DNA from: Sulfurimonas sp.
GTDB taxonomy: Bacteria; Campylobacterota; Campylobacteria; Campylobacterales; Sulfurimonadaceae
NCBI GenBank assembly: GCA_027063745.1
Contig: JAMORG010000061.1
Span: 1 to 32,843 of the forward strand
Direction: 5' to 3'
Length of the DNA: 32,843 nt
The position numbers were made by a program, and so were the translations under genes. Under the pieces are notes generated by a model. The model ran no database searches. It saw only the letters and a program-made list of their open reading frames with translations, and had not been told where the DNA came from. Positions 6,816-15,862 of this stretch are shown piece after piece (within the stretch, counting starts at the first letter, position 1; each line of letters begins with the position of its first letter).

Positions 6816-9329
6816 ATGAAGAATACAATTATAAGTTTTACAAATGTCACTGAATTGTCTTTAGAACTTTCAAAACATCAGATATCTGACTCAGAACAAA
6901 ATCTTTTACAGGTTTTTATGGCTGATGTAGATAAAAACTCTATTATCTCTTTACAAAAATTTTTACAAGAAAACTATCCAAAAAGTATTGTTATCGGTAC
7001 AACTACCGATGGTATTATAGAAAAAGGTGAAATTCTTTTTGGTAATGGTAAACATGTTATTACCTTTAGCAGTTTTGAAAAAACGGAGCTAAAGAGTAGT
7101 TTTACTTTTATGGAAGATGATTTTAACGGGAGTTATAAACTTGGTGTAAAACTTGTAAGTGGACTTACAACCTCTAAGACAAAACTTCTTTTATCTTTTG
7201 CAAATGGTTTATATATTAACGGAGAAGAGTTTGTAAACGGTGTCGCGAGTGTTGCTGGGGATATAATGCTTGCTGGTGGAATGGCAGGAGACAATGGGGC
7301 ATTACAAAAAACATATGTTTTTGATAAATCAAGCATCACTGATAAGGGTGCAGTTTGTGTTGCTTTAGATTCTGACTCTTTGAATGTGGCAAGCAACTAT
7401 ACATTTGACTGGCAGCCAATAGGTAAAAAGCTCTTAGTGACAAAAGCAGTAAAAAATAGAATCTATGAGATAGAAGATTTAAGTGCTGTAGAGATATATG
7501 CTAAATATTTGGGAGAGGATGTTGCTGATAATCTTCCTCAGATAGGAATAGAGTTTCCTTTAATAGTAGAGCGCGATGGAGTAACAACGGGTCGCGCTGT
7601 TGTTGCAAAGTATGATGATGGATCTTTGGGCTTTGCGGGCAATATTATTGAAGGAGAATATGTCCGTTTTGGTATTGGAGCTATTGATGAGATCTTAAGT
7701 AACAGTAACTATCAACTTCAAAAACTTCTCAATAAAACAAAATACAAGCCAGAAGCTGTTTTCGTTTACTCCTGTATGGCTAGACGGCGTTTTTTGCAAG
7801 AACATGCAGAAGATGAACTGAAAGCTTTGAATCATCTTGGTTCCATTAGTGGGTTTTTTACCTATGGTGAATTTTTTCATTTTAACAGCAATAATCAGCT
7901 ACTTAATGAAACAATGACAGTGCTGCTCTTGAGTGAAAATGAAGAACCATTAGACTTCTCTTTTGAAAATATTGACTTGGATTCTTTAGAGCATAAAGTG
8001 CATGCAAATCATATAATTGCTCGACTCGCAAATACAGTTTCAAAAGAGTTGGAAGAACTTAATGAGAATCTTGAGCAAAGAATACAAGAGAATGCAGCAT
8101 TGATTTTAAAACAGGCCTATTTTGACAAGCTTACAGGCCTTCCCAACAGACTGAGTCTGATAAAGCGACTTGAAGAATCTCTTGGTGAGACAATCTTTTT
8201 GATAAATATAGATGACTTTACAACCATAAATGATTTTTACGGGCATGAAGTAGGGGACAGAGTTTTACAAAAACTTGCAAAAATACTGACACATCTGGCA
8301 TCTTCATTGGGTGGAGAAGTCTATAAACTTCCATCAGATGAGTTTGCACTTATTCTCAATATTGCGCAAAATCGCAATAAGATTGAAAATGTTATGAAGC
8401 TTATGATTGCTTATATATCAAAAGAAGAGTTTGATATTGATGGCAATCTTGCGCATGTGAGTGTCACTATGTCAGCAGCATACATCAACAAGCAGCGTAC
8501 AGGTTTAGCAAATGCGGATATGACACTAAAGATGGCAAAAAAATCTGCTAAGCAATATATGATATTTGATGAAGATCTGCAACTTACAAAGCAGTATGAA
8601 CAAAATATTCAAACAGCAAACTGCATTAAGTCAGCTATTAAAAATGACAGAATTGTTCCATATTTTCAACCAATTTTTTCACTAGAGAGTGGTAAAATAG
8701 AAAAGTATGAAGCTCTTGTGCGTCTTGTTAAAGAAGATGGAACAATACTCTCTCCTTACGCTTTTTTGGGTGTGAGTGAAAAAATTAAACTCTATCCTAA
8801 AATTACAGAGATAATGATAGAGAAGACTTTTGATTTTTTTGAAAAGAACGGTTTGTCTTTTAGTATTAACCTTGCTTTTTCAGATATGCTCAATGAGCGT
8901 ACTCGTAACTTTTTATTTAACAAAATAGTTGAGTATGATATAGCTTCACAGCTGACAATTGAGATTCTTGAGACACAGGAGTTTGAAAACAATGAAGCGA
9001 TTTCTCAGTTTATCTTAGATGTTTATTCTTATGGTGCAAAAATCGCCATTGATGACTTTGGAAGCGGCTTTGCAAACTTTAAACATATGACGACCATTCA
9101 ATCAGACTATATGAAGATAGATGGTTCTTTGATTCGTGATATTGTAGAAGATGAGAATGACCGTTTGGTTGTTGAGACCATTGTCTCTTTTGCCAAAAAA
9201 CTCGGTAAAAAGACAATTGCAGAGTTTGTTCATTCAAAAGAGGTTTACGATATGGTAAAAGCCATGGGAATTGACTATGCGCAAGGCTTTTATCTGGCAG
9301 AACCAGGCCCTACTGTCTACCAAGAATAA
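6816..9329 (+). CDS. FIST-domain sensor with degenerate GGDEF and intact EAL (c-di-GMP phosphodiesterase)
   Basis: An 837-residue cytoplasmic signalling protein with no membrane segment. FIST_N (about 25-220) and FIST_C (about 225-372) form a predicted small-ligand sensing module. A short coiled coil (about 405-430) leads to a GGDEF-like domain (436-590) whose active-site signature is LPSDEF at 505-510, so cyclase activity is unlikely. The EAL domain (about 606-830) keeps EALVR at 632-636, an N at 685, E716, DDFGSG at 746-751, K767, E803 and QGF at 823-825. It is therefore probably a c-di-GMP phosphodiesterase controlled by the FIST part. The gene stands alone behind its own promoter and overlaps the convergent neighbour by 20 bases. 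Confidence 0.92.
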   Translation: MKNTIISFTNVTELSLELSKHQISDSEQNLLQVFMADVDKNSIISLQKFLQENYPKSIVIGTTTDGIIEKGEILFGNGKHVITFSSFEKTELKSSFTFMEDDFNGSYKLGVKLVSGLTTSKTKLLLSFANGLYINGEEFVNGVASVAGDIMLAGGMAGDNGALQKTYVFDKSSITDKGAVCVALDSDSLNVASNYTFDWQPIGKKLLVTKAVKNRIYEIEDLSAVEIYAKYLGEDVADNLPQIGIEFPLIVERDGVTTGRAVVAKYDDGSLGFAGNIIEGEYVRFGIGAIDEILSNSNYQLQKLLNKTKYKPEAVFVYSCMARRRFLQEHAEDELKALNHLGSISGFFTYGEFFHFNSNNQLLNETMTVLLLSENEEPLDFSFENIDLDSLEHKVHANHIIARLANTVSKELEELNENLEQRIQENAALILKQAYFDKLTGLPNRLSLIKRLEESLGETIFLINIDDFTTINDFYGHEVGDRVLQKLAKILTHLASSLGGEVYKLPSDEFALILNIAQNRNKIENVMKLMIAYISKEEFDIDGNLAHVSVTMSAAYINKQRTGLANADMTLKMAKKSAKQYMIFDEDLQLTKQYEQNIQTANCIKSAIKNDRIVPYFQPIFSLESGKIEKYEALVRLVKEDGTILSPYAFLGVSEKIKLYPKITEIMIEKTFDFFEKNGLSFSINLAFSDMLNERTRNFLFNKIVEYDIASQLTIEILETQEFENNEAISQFILDVYSYGAKIAIDDFGSGFANFKHMTTIQSDYMKIDGSLIRDIVEDENDRLVVETIVSFAKKLGKKTIAEFVHSKEVYDMVKAMGIDYAQGFYLAEPGPTVYQE

Positions 9330-10050
9330 AGAGGTTGTTACTTGGGTGCGTCTCTTTAATGAAACGCTCTTTGAGCTCTCTATCGAAAGTGAGTATAAAG
9401 ATATTTGCCTTTTGAAGTTTTTGTCTTTTCATCTCTTGGAGTAAAATATCATCTGCTACATCTTTTCCATGGCCACATTTTATAAAGTTAAATGAGTTGA
9501 GTGTCTTTTGATAGTCATAAAGATTCGCTTCCCACTCTGCACGCTTGAGGTAGAGAGAGTCAGGGTTGGCAGCAAGCGTAATGTTCTCATCGGATATAGT
9601 GTAAGGCTCGATGACATCATGGAAGATGGAAGCAACAGATGAGAAGTTTTCAATATCCCAAAAAAGATAGCTCTGCTTCGCTTCTGAGGGCTTTTTCTTG
9701 TTTATCAGTTGCAGTCGTTTTGTGATATTAAAGCCTGCGTGAGCAGTGTCATTGATAAGTTCTATCTTTGTTTTTAGTTTTTGAGCATCAACAGTAGAAA
9801 AATCAAGCAGTTTCCCAAGTGCTATATAGAGATTTATATTTGCAAGCTCTTCTTGGGCAGAGCCTTTTTGATACTTTTGCAGGCGTGCTAGTTTACTTTT
9901 TGAGAAGATGAGATGAATGCCCATCTTCTTATGATTGGCATAGGCCTGTTTTGTACGAAAGAAGATATCTTTGGCATCTTTTGTATCAGGAAGCAAGATA
10001 CTTCCTCGATATTTGTACTCTATAGTGACCTTTTGTTTGTTTAGAGACAT
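9310..10050 (-). CDS. Putative NYN/PIN-like nuclease
   Basis: A 246-residue soluble protein that I do not recognise as a named family member. The C-terminal half resembles the NYN branch of PIN-like ribonucleases: YLFWDIENF at about 128-136 matches the acidic first motif (D-x-E-N), GKDVADDIL at 195-203 matches the K-x-V-D-x-x-L/D motif, and FILTFDRELKERF at about 218-230 sits where S/T-x-D usually lies. The N-terminal half (1-120) is basic and mostly helical, possibly for nucleic-acid binding. The ATG overlaps the end of the upstream gene by 10 bases, so the two are probably co-translated. Nuclease activity is inferred from motif spacing only. Its 3' end overlaps the convergent FIST-GGDEF-EAL gene by 20 bases. 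Confidence 0.75.
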   Translation of the reverse strand: MSLNKQKVTIEYKYRGSILLPDTKDAKDIFFRTKQAYANHKKMGIHLIFSKSKLARLQKYQKGSAQEELANINLYIALGKLLDFSTVDAQKLKTKIELINDTAHAGFNITKRLQLINKKKPSEAKQSYLFWDIENFSSVASIFHDVIEPYTISDENITLAANPDSLYLKRAEWEANLYDYQKTLNSFNFIKCGHGKDVADDILLQEMKRQKLQKANIFILTFDRELKERFIKETHPSNNLFILGRQ

Positions 10051-10694
10051 TTGAAAAACTCTGCAGCCTCTTGTTCATCATCACTGAGTTTCTCTTTGGC
10101 ATAGAGAGGGTCTTCTTGCATCATTTTTTTGATTCTTTCTTGACAATATTTAAAAGCGACTTCTGCCGCTTGGTCGTCATTTGTAATAAAACCTAGACCA
10201 CTAAACTGGTACGATGGCTCTTCTTGCTCGATACATAGCAGTGTACCATCACATTTTGCCTCTATCTCTTCGACAAGATCACGGTAAGTGATATTAAACT
10301 CTGTAGCATTCCAACCAATATCTTCAAGTTTATCACTTGAAAATTCGCTGACACCATCGCCTGTAGTATCATCATAAGAGGCACGTGGTGTGTTTACTTT
10401 GATGAGCTCTTGCCAGTTGCCAAAAGCTTTGATAAGTACTCTGTCGTCATCTTCAACGAGCTGATACTTGTCTCCAAGAATCTCTCCAAGTCTCTGTGGT
10501 TTTGCAGGCATAAGTGCATTGTGTGCTTTTGGAATGTGTCTGCCTTGATAGATAAGGATGGCATCTTTATCAAACGGTGCATAGATAACATCACCGCTTA
10601 TAGTGATACCAAACTCTTTTTGAGAGTTGATGGCATTGAGCAGTTTTTGTCTGTCTGCTACGATAATCTCTTTAAAAAGGTTAAATTTTTTCAT
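10041..10694 (-). CDS. Conserved-looking hypothetical protein, partner of the NYN-like gene
   Basis: A 217-residue acidic soluble protein without signal peptide, membrane segment or recognised domain. The N-terminus is basic (MKKFNLFKEIIVADRQK). The middle is rich in aspartate and glutamate, and the C-terminus (about 185-217) is a charged helix. It starts at an ATG with GGGGA about six bases upstream, behind a good sigma70-type promoter, and its end overlaps the start of the NYN-like gene by 10 bases. The pair therefore looks like a two-gene operon, and this protein may regulate or assist the putative nuclease; that is inference from context. The coding call rests on frame, ribosome binding site, promoter and overlap. 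Confidence 0.8.
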   Translation of the reverse strand: MKKFNLFKEIIVADRQKLLNAINSQKEFGITISGDVIYAPFDKDAILIYQGRHIPKAHNALMPAKPQRLGEILGDKYQLVEDDDRVLIKAFGNWQELIKVNTPRASYDDTTGDGVSEFSSDKLEDIGWNATEFNITYRDLVEEIEAKCDGTLLCIEQEEPSYQFSGLGFITNDDQAAEVAFKYCQERIKKMMQEDPLYAKEKLSDDEQEAAEFFKCL

Positions 10695-10719
10695 CTATAT
10701 TCCCCAATATTTTTTTCAT

Positions 10720-10746
10720 ATTATACAGCGAGAGAGATTAAGTCAA
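10720..10746 (-). promoter_or_regulatory. Promoter of the hypothetical/NYN-like pair
   Basis: On the minus strand, TTGACT (10746-10741) and TATAAT (10725-10720) are separated by 15 bases. The -10 is perfect, the -35 is near consensus and the spacer is short. This is the only promoter in the window with a recognisable -35 box. The ATG lies about 25 bases downstream of the -10 box, with GGGGA between. Confidence 0.6.
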
Positions 10747-10779
10747 GGAGTTTTCTTTTTGGTATAAGTTTACTCTAAT

Positions 10780-10807
10780 AAAAGTTTTACAAAAGTTTTA
10801 GTATAAT
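10780..10807 (+). promoter_or_regulatory. ilvC promoter with tandem AAAAGTTTTA repeat
   Basis: TATAAT at 10802-10807 is a perfect -10 box. Directly upstream lie two exact copies of AAAAGTTTTA (10780-10789 and 10791-10800), 11 bases apart, which is one turn of DNA. They occupy the place of a -35 box. They may be a phased A/T-rich promoter element of the Campylobacterota type or a regulator site. The untranslated leader would be about 42 bases, with AAGGA at 10844-10848. Confidence 0.6.
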
Positions 10808-10853
10808 GCGACAAATTTTTTAGAGTTTGTATCTCTAAAGCCCAAGGAAATAG

Positions 10854-11879
<1,026 letters not shown>

Positions 11880-11903
11880 AAAACTAATATCTTTTTAATT
11901 TCT

Positions 11904-11928
11904 AGCACTCATCTTCGGATGATGTGCT
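11904..11928 (+). terminator. UUCG-capped hairpin after ilvC, without a clean U-tract
   Basis: AGCAC-TCATC (11904-11913) pairs with GATGA-T-GTGCT (11918-11928) around a TTCG loop, a 10-bp stem with one bulged T. It begins 24 bases after the ilvC stop. No T-run follows, so it is not a textbook intrinsic terminator. It may instead stabilise the 3' end of the ilvC mRNA or mark a processed end. A second small hairpin (CTTAC at 11935-11939 with GTAAG at 11945-11949) follows. Confidence 0.45.
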
Positions 11929-12033
11929 CAGTCACTTACTTAATGTAAGCTCCTTCACACAAACATCCAAATCTAAGCACTATAAATTAAAAATCTAAAT
12001 AGTTTTAGACTCTATTTTTAATTTATTTTCCGT

Positions 12034-12039
12034 TATAAT
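12034..12039 (+). promoter_or_regulatory. -10 box for a leaderless bioD transcript
   Basis: A perfect TATAAT ends six bases before the bioD ATG at 12046. A start site 6-8 bases downstream falls on or beside the A of the ATG. The intervening CCTCTT contains no ribosome binding site. A T-rich stretch precedes the box in place of a -35. Confidence 0.6.
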
Positions 12040-12045
12040 CCTCTT

Positions 12046-12693
12046 ATGAAAAAGCGAATCTTTATTACTGCTACAAATACAGATATTGGTAAGACCTACA
12101 CAACAAAACTACTTTTGCGTGAGTATGCCTTACGTGGACTGAAAGTGGGTGTCATTAAACCTGTTGAGACTGGTGTTGTTAATGGTGTCTATCCTGATGG
12201 AGATGCTCTTTTAGCACTTGTTAAAGAGTTAAATCCTTTGATGCAAGATGTATCAGTGAGAGATATTGTTCCCATCTCTTACGAGCTTCCTGCTGCACCT
12301 TTTATTGCTTCTGGCGGAGAAAAATTTGATAGTGAAAAAATTTTAAAAGCTATAGAGAAGCTAGAAGATTATTGTGATGTTTTATTGATTGAGGGAGCGG
12401 GAGGCGTTTATGTTCCACTTGATATAGAGTTGATGATTGTAGATCTTATCAAGCTCACGCAAGCTGTAGCGCTGCTTGTTACGCACTGTTCATTGGGATG
12501 TATCAATGATACACTGCTCTCAAAAAAAGCGTTGCAAGATGCCAATATTGCTCACGCAGTTGTTTTTAACCCAAAAGCAGAAGATGAGAGCTTTGAAGTG
12601 GTGAGCAGACCCTACTTTGATGCAAAAAGATGGGATGTTTTAAAAACCGACAGAGATATTGACACACTTTGTGATGTCTTGTATAATTTGTAA
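12046..12693 (+). CDS. bioD: ATP-dependent dethiobiotin synthetase
   Basis: Penultimate step of biotin synthesis: closes the ureido ring of dethiobiotin from diaminopelargonic acid, CO2 and ATP. The 215-residue protein begins directly with the family's first strand and P-loop (MKKRIFITATNTDIGKT, P-loop at 12-17), so ATG 12046 must be the start. KPVETG at 38-43 and EGAGGVYVPL are the other family motifs. No other biotin gene is in the window. It heads a group with pyrB (20 bases on), pabB and a histidine kinase. The transcript is predicted to be leaderless. Confidence 0.95.
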   Translation: MKKRIFITATNTDIGKTYTTKLLLREYALRGLKVGVIKPVETGVVNGVYPDGDALLALVKELNPLMQDVSVRDIVPISYELPAAPFIASGGEKFDSEKILKAIEKLEDYCDVLLIEGAGGVYVPLDIELMIVDLIKLTQAVALLVTHCSLGCINDTLLSKKALQDANIAHAVVFNPKAEDESFEVVSRPYFDAKRWDVLKTDRDIDTLCDVLYNL

Positions 12694-12713
12694 ATTAAAA
12701 AAAGAGAGACTCG

Positions 12714-13586
12714 ATGCAACATTTAATACGAACAGATGATTTTACAAAAGGCGAGATTGAAGCACTTTTGGCAGATGCCAAACGTTTTAGCGATGGTCGT
12801 TTTGAGCGAATACTGCAAGACAAGATTATTATCACTCTCTTTTTTGAAAACTCTACACGGACAAAGAGCTCTTTTGAGATAGCAGCAAAGCGACTGGGTG
12901 CTGAGATAGTACACCTTGATGTTGCAAAGAGCTCTACAAAAAAGGGTGAGACACTGGTTGATACTGCAATGAACCTTGATGCAATGGGGCCGCATGCCAT
13001 TATCGTGCGTCACCAAAATGCCGGAGTTCCAAAAATCCTCTCAAATCATACAAAAGCAGCTATTTTAAATGCAGGAGACGGTGCTCACGCACACCCATCA
13101 CAAGCTCTTCTTGATCTCTACACACTCAAAGAGCATTTTGGTGATGTAGCGGGCAAAAAGATCGCTATTGTCGGTGATATTAAAAACTCCCGTGTGGCAA
13201 ACTCAAACATCGAACTGCTCACGCGCTTTGGTATGGAGGTGATTTTAGTAGCCCCTCCTCACTTCTTACCAAAAACAGAACTTCGAACAACACATTACCT
13301 CAGTGAGATTATTGATGAGGTAGATGCCATTATGAGTCTGCGTACACAGACCGAGCGTCACTCATCACAGAGCTATGCAAGTCTCAAAGATTATGCAAGT
13401 GACTTTTGTATCACAGAAGAGCTGGTAGGGGAGCGAGATATTATTTTACTGCATCCCGGACCGGTTCACAGAAACATAGATATAACCGATGCTATGCTTG
13501 AAGATCCTCGCTGTAAAGTTTTAGAGCAGGTAAGTAACGGGGTAAATATCCGCATGGCAATCCTTAAGAAGTTGATCGCGTCGTAG
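12714..13586 (+). CDS. pyrB: Aspartate carbamoyltransferase catalytic subunit
   Basis: First committed step of pyrimidine synthesis: carbamoyl phosphate plus aspartate to N-carbamoylaspartate. In 290 residues it carries the carbamoyl phosphate site STRTK at 47-51, KKGET at 76-80, and HAHPSQ at 125-130. The C-terminal aspartate loop region LHPGPVHRN is present too. It is slightly shorter than E. coli PyrB (about 310). No pyrI regulatory subunit is beside it. A GAGAG ribosome binding site precedes the ATG, and pabB follows after three bases. Confidence 0.97.
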   Translation: MQHLIRTDDFTKGEIEALLADAKRFSDGRFERILQDKIIITLFFENSTRTKSSFEIAAKRLGAEIVHLDVAKSSTKKGETLVDTAMNLDAMGPHAIIVRHQNAGVPKILSNHTKAAILNAGDGAHAHPSQALLDLYTLKEHFGDVAGKKIAIVGDIKNSRVANSNIELLTRFGMEVILVAPPHFLPKTELRTTHYLSEIIDEVDAIMSLRTQTERHSSQSYASLKDYASDFCITEELVGERDIILLHPGPVHRNIDITDAMLEDPRCKVLEQVSNGVNIRMAILKKLIAS

Positions 13587-13589
13587 GGT

Positions 13590-14528
13590 ATGGGATTTGA
13601 TCGTATCAATGCCCTTGCCGCTGAGGGAATTCCATTTCTGACTATATGTGATTTTTTAGCCAAAAGAGTTGAGGTCTATACTCTTGATGAACTACAAAAT
13701 GCTGATATTGAGTTTTGTATTGATGAAGCCTATTTTTATAAAAAACATCCGCACTCCTTGCAAAAAACACCACTCCTCTTTGATAGATACAAACAAAAAT
13801 TTGATGCAGTGATAGAAAAGATAAAAGCAGGAGAAACCTATTTACTTAATCTCACGCAGCCGACAGCCATTGAAACATCACTCTCATTGCGTGAGATATA
13901 TAAACTGGCAAATGCCCACTATAAACTTCGTTATAAAGATGAATTTGTCTGCTTTTCTCCAGAAAAGTTTATACAGATAAAAGATAATACTATTCATACT
14001 TTTCCTATGAAAGGGACTATTGATGCTTCTATAGAACATGCAAAAGAGACTATTCTCGCTAATGAAAAAGAGATGGCAGAGCATGTTATGATCGTAGATC
14101 TTTTACGTAATGACCTAGCAATGGTTGCAGATGGTGTAAGCGTTGAAGAGTTTCGTTATGTGCAAAAAATAGATGCTGGAGAGAAGGAGCTTTTGCAGGT
14201 AAGCTCACACATTTATGGCACATTAGAGAAAAACTGGCAAAAAAATCTAGGCACAATCTTAAAAAAACTTTTACCGGCTGGTAGTATCAGCGGTACACCT
14301 AAAAAGTCAACACTTGAAATAATTCAAGATATTGAGGGTTATGAAAGAGGCTTTTTTAGTGGTGTTTTTGGTTTTTTTGATGGAAAGAGTTTTGACAGCG
14401 GGGTGATGATACGTTTTATAGAAAAGAGGAGTAATACTTTGTTTTATAAGAGTGGAGGAGGAATTACTCTTGATAGTAATGCTGATGCAGAGTATAATGA
14501 GATGTTAGAAAAAATTTATTTACCATAA
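13590..14528 (+). CDS. pabB: Aminodeoxychorismate synthase component I, short form
   Basis: Converts chorismate and ammonia to 4-amino-4-deoxychorismate for folate synthesis. The 312-residue protein contains the chorismate-binding fold with PMKGTID, DLLRNDLA, LPAGSISGTPKKST and the C-terminal SGGGI(T)xDS motif. It is much shorter than E. coli PabB (about 450), with a reduced N-terminal half. The lysine of PMKGT argues for PabB over anthranilate synthase, which normally has alanine there. No pabA or pabC lies next to it. It starts at an ATG three bases after the pyrB stop. Confidence 0.9.
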   Translation: MGFDRINALAAEGIPFLTICDFLAKRVEVYTLDELQNADIEFCIDEAYFYKKHPHSLQKTPLLFDRYKQKFDAVIEKIKAGETYLLNLTQPTAIETSLSLREIYKLANAHYKLRYKDEFVCFSPEKFIQIKDNTIHTFPMKGTIDASIEHAKETILANEKEMAEHVMIVDLLRNDLAMVADGVSVEEFRYVQKIDAGEKELLQVSSHIYGTLEKNWQKNLGTILKKLLPAGSISGTPKKSTLEIIQDIEGYERGFFSGVFGFFDGKSFDSGVMIRFIEKRSNTLFYKSGGGITLDSNADAEYNEMLEKIYLP

Positions 14529-14546
14529 AAAGCGTTGGAGTGTTCA

Positions 14547-15809
14547 ATGATAAAAAACTTTTTTACGAGCAACTGGGAGTTCAGTGAAGCAGAGCGGGAA
14601 CTTCGCAGTAAGTTTCAGATGATGAACATCGGAATTGTTCTCTCATCCATAGCTGTTTTGTATGGTACTGTACTCAATATTATAAAAGAGCATTACTACT
14701 TGTCAGCATTTGAGTTCAGTCTCTTTTTAAGTAATATAGTTTTATGGTATCTCCTTCGAAAAAATAAAAGTTTTTATGATATTGTCTCTATTGTTGTAAC
14801 TTCACAGTTTACTTTTTTGCTTATTGTACTGATCTATGTAAGTAAGCCAGAAGATATGAAAACCACTTGGTTTTTTACCTATCCTATTATTATTCTCTAC
14901 TTTAAAAATGAAAGAAATGCAGTTCCTTGGTTTCTCTTTTTAATAATGATGATTTTAATCGCTCCACTGCAGCCTTTCTTTCATACTGACTTTACTTTTT
15001 TTCAGCTCTTTTACCTCGCATTTGTTTTAAGTATTGTAAGTATTATTGTCTATTTTTATAAAATAAAAATGGATGAGGCAGCACAGTTGATACATCAACA
15101 GGAGAAGATGATAGCACTACAGTCCCGCCAGGCAGTTATGGGAGAGATGATAAGTATGATAGCCCATCAGTGGCGACAGCCTCTCTCTACGGTTACACTG
15201 CAGATATCCAATCTTGAAGTAAAAAAACTCCTTGGTGAGAGTCCACAGCCAAAAGAGTATGATGCAGCACTCCAAAAGATCAGTGATACAGTCGTATATC
15301 TCTCAGAAACCATAGATGATTTTCAGACCTATTTTCGACCAAATAAAGAAGTGACTACTATCGCTGCAGATGAGTTACTGCAAAGAGTTATTGGTTTTGT
15401 AGAGCCACGACTGCATAAGTATGCCATATCTCTTGAGTTTAAAAAATCTGAACCTGTAGTACTTGCAACATACGCAAATGAAATTGTGCAGGTTCTTTTA
15501 AATATTATGAACAATGCAATTGATGAACTTATAGCGCGAAAAGTGAAAAAGCCAAAGATAACTTTGGAGATAATTCAAAAAATTCAAAGCGTGTTTATTA
15601 GGATCAGCGACAATGCAGGAGGGATTTCGACTGAGAATATAGCAGCAATATTCGAACCCTATTTTAGTACAAAAGGGAAAAACGGAACAGGGCTAGGGCT
15701 CTATATGTCTCAGATGATCATGCAAAAGCAGTTTCATACAAAGATAGAGGTTTCTTCTTCTAAAGAAGGGGCGACATTTAGTGTTGAAGTTCCTCTAAGA
15801 CTAGCTTAG
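14547..15809 (+). CDS. Membrane sensor histidine kinase, orphan
   Basis: A 420-residue inner-membrane kinase. About six membrane helices fill residues 26-172 with little periplasmic sequence, so it probably senses within the membrane or from the cytoplasm. A short linker leads to the phosphorylation helix MISMIAHQWRQPLSTV with H207, a form typical of Campylobacterota kinases. The ATPase domain has the N box NIMNNAIDEL, the G1 box SDNAGGIS and the G2 box KGKNGTGLGLYMS. ATG 14547 is chosen over the upstream in-frame TTG 14535 because GGAG at 14537-14540 is six bases before it. No response regulator is adjacent. It lies 18 bases after pabB and may share that transcript. Confidence 0.92.
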   Translation: MIKNFFTSNWEFSEAERELRSKFQMMNIGIVLSSIAVLYGTVLNIIKEHYYLSAFEFSLFLSNIVLWYLLRKNKSFYDIVSIVVTSQFTFLLIVLIYVSKPEDMKTTWFFTYPIIILYFKNERNAVPWFLFLIMMILIAPLQPFFHTDFTFFQLFYLAFVLSIVSIIVYFYKIKMDEAAQLIHQQEKMIALQSRQAVMGEMISMIAHQWRQPLSTVTLQISNLEVKKLLGESPQPKEYDAALQKISDTVVYLSETIDDFQTYFRPNKEVTTIAADELLQRVIGFVEPRLHKYAISLEFKKSEPVVLATYANEIVQVLLNIMNNAIDELIARKVKKPKITLEIIQKIQSVFIRISDNAGGISTENIAAIFEPYFSTKGKNGTGLGLYMSQMIMQKQFHTKIEVSSSKEGATFSVEVPLRLA

Positions 15810-15826
15810 TTTTAGATTTCTTGGGT

Positions 15827-15832
15827 TATAAT
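15827..15832 (+). promoter_or_regulatory. -10 box for transaldolase
   Basis: A perfect TATAAT preceded by TTGGGT, in the 53-base gap after the histidine kinase. The leader would be about 24 bases, with AAAGGCAGG as ribosome binding site before the ATG at 15863. There is no good -35. Confidence 0.6.
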
Positions 15833-15862
15833 AGTTTTAAATTATTTAAAGGCAGGCAATCT

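Noticed and set aside
8328-8345. Active diguanylate cyclase
   Set aside because: The signature is LPSDEF, lacking the glycines needed for GTP binding and catalysis.
11904-11949. Classical intrinsic terminator of ilvC
   Set aside because: The hairpin is good but no T-run follows, so I list it only as a hairpin of uncertain role.
14535-14546. Histidine kinase starting at TTG 14535
   Set aside because: The GGAG at 14537-14540 serves the ATG at 14547 and would lie inside the longer form.
15821-15862. Transaldolase starting at TTG 15821
   Set aside because: This start would cover the TATAAT box at 15827-15832 and lie outside the transcript; the family N-terminus fits ATG 15863.
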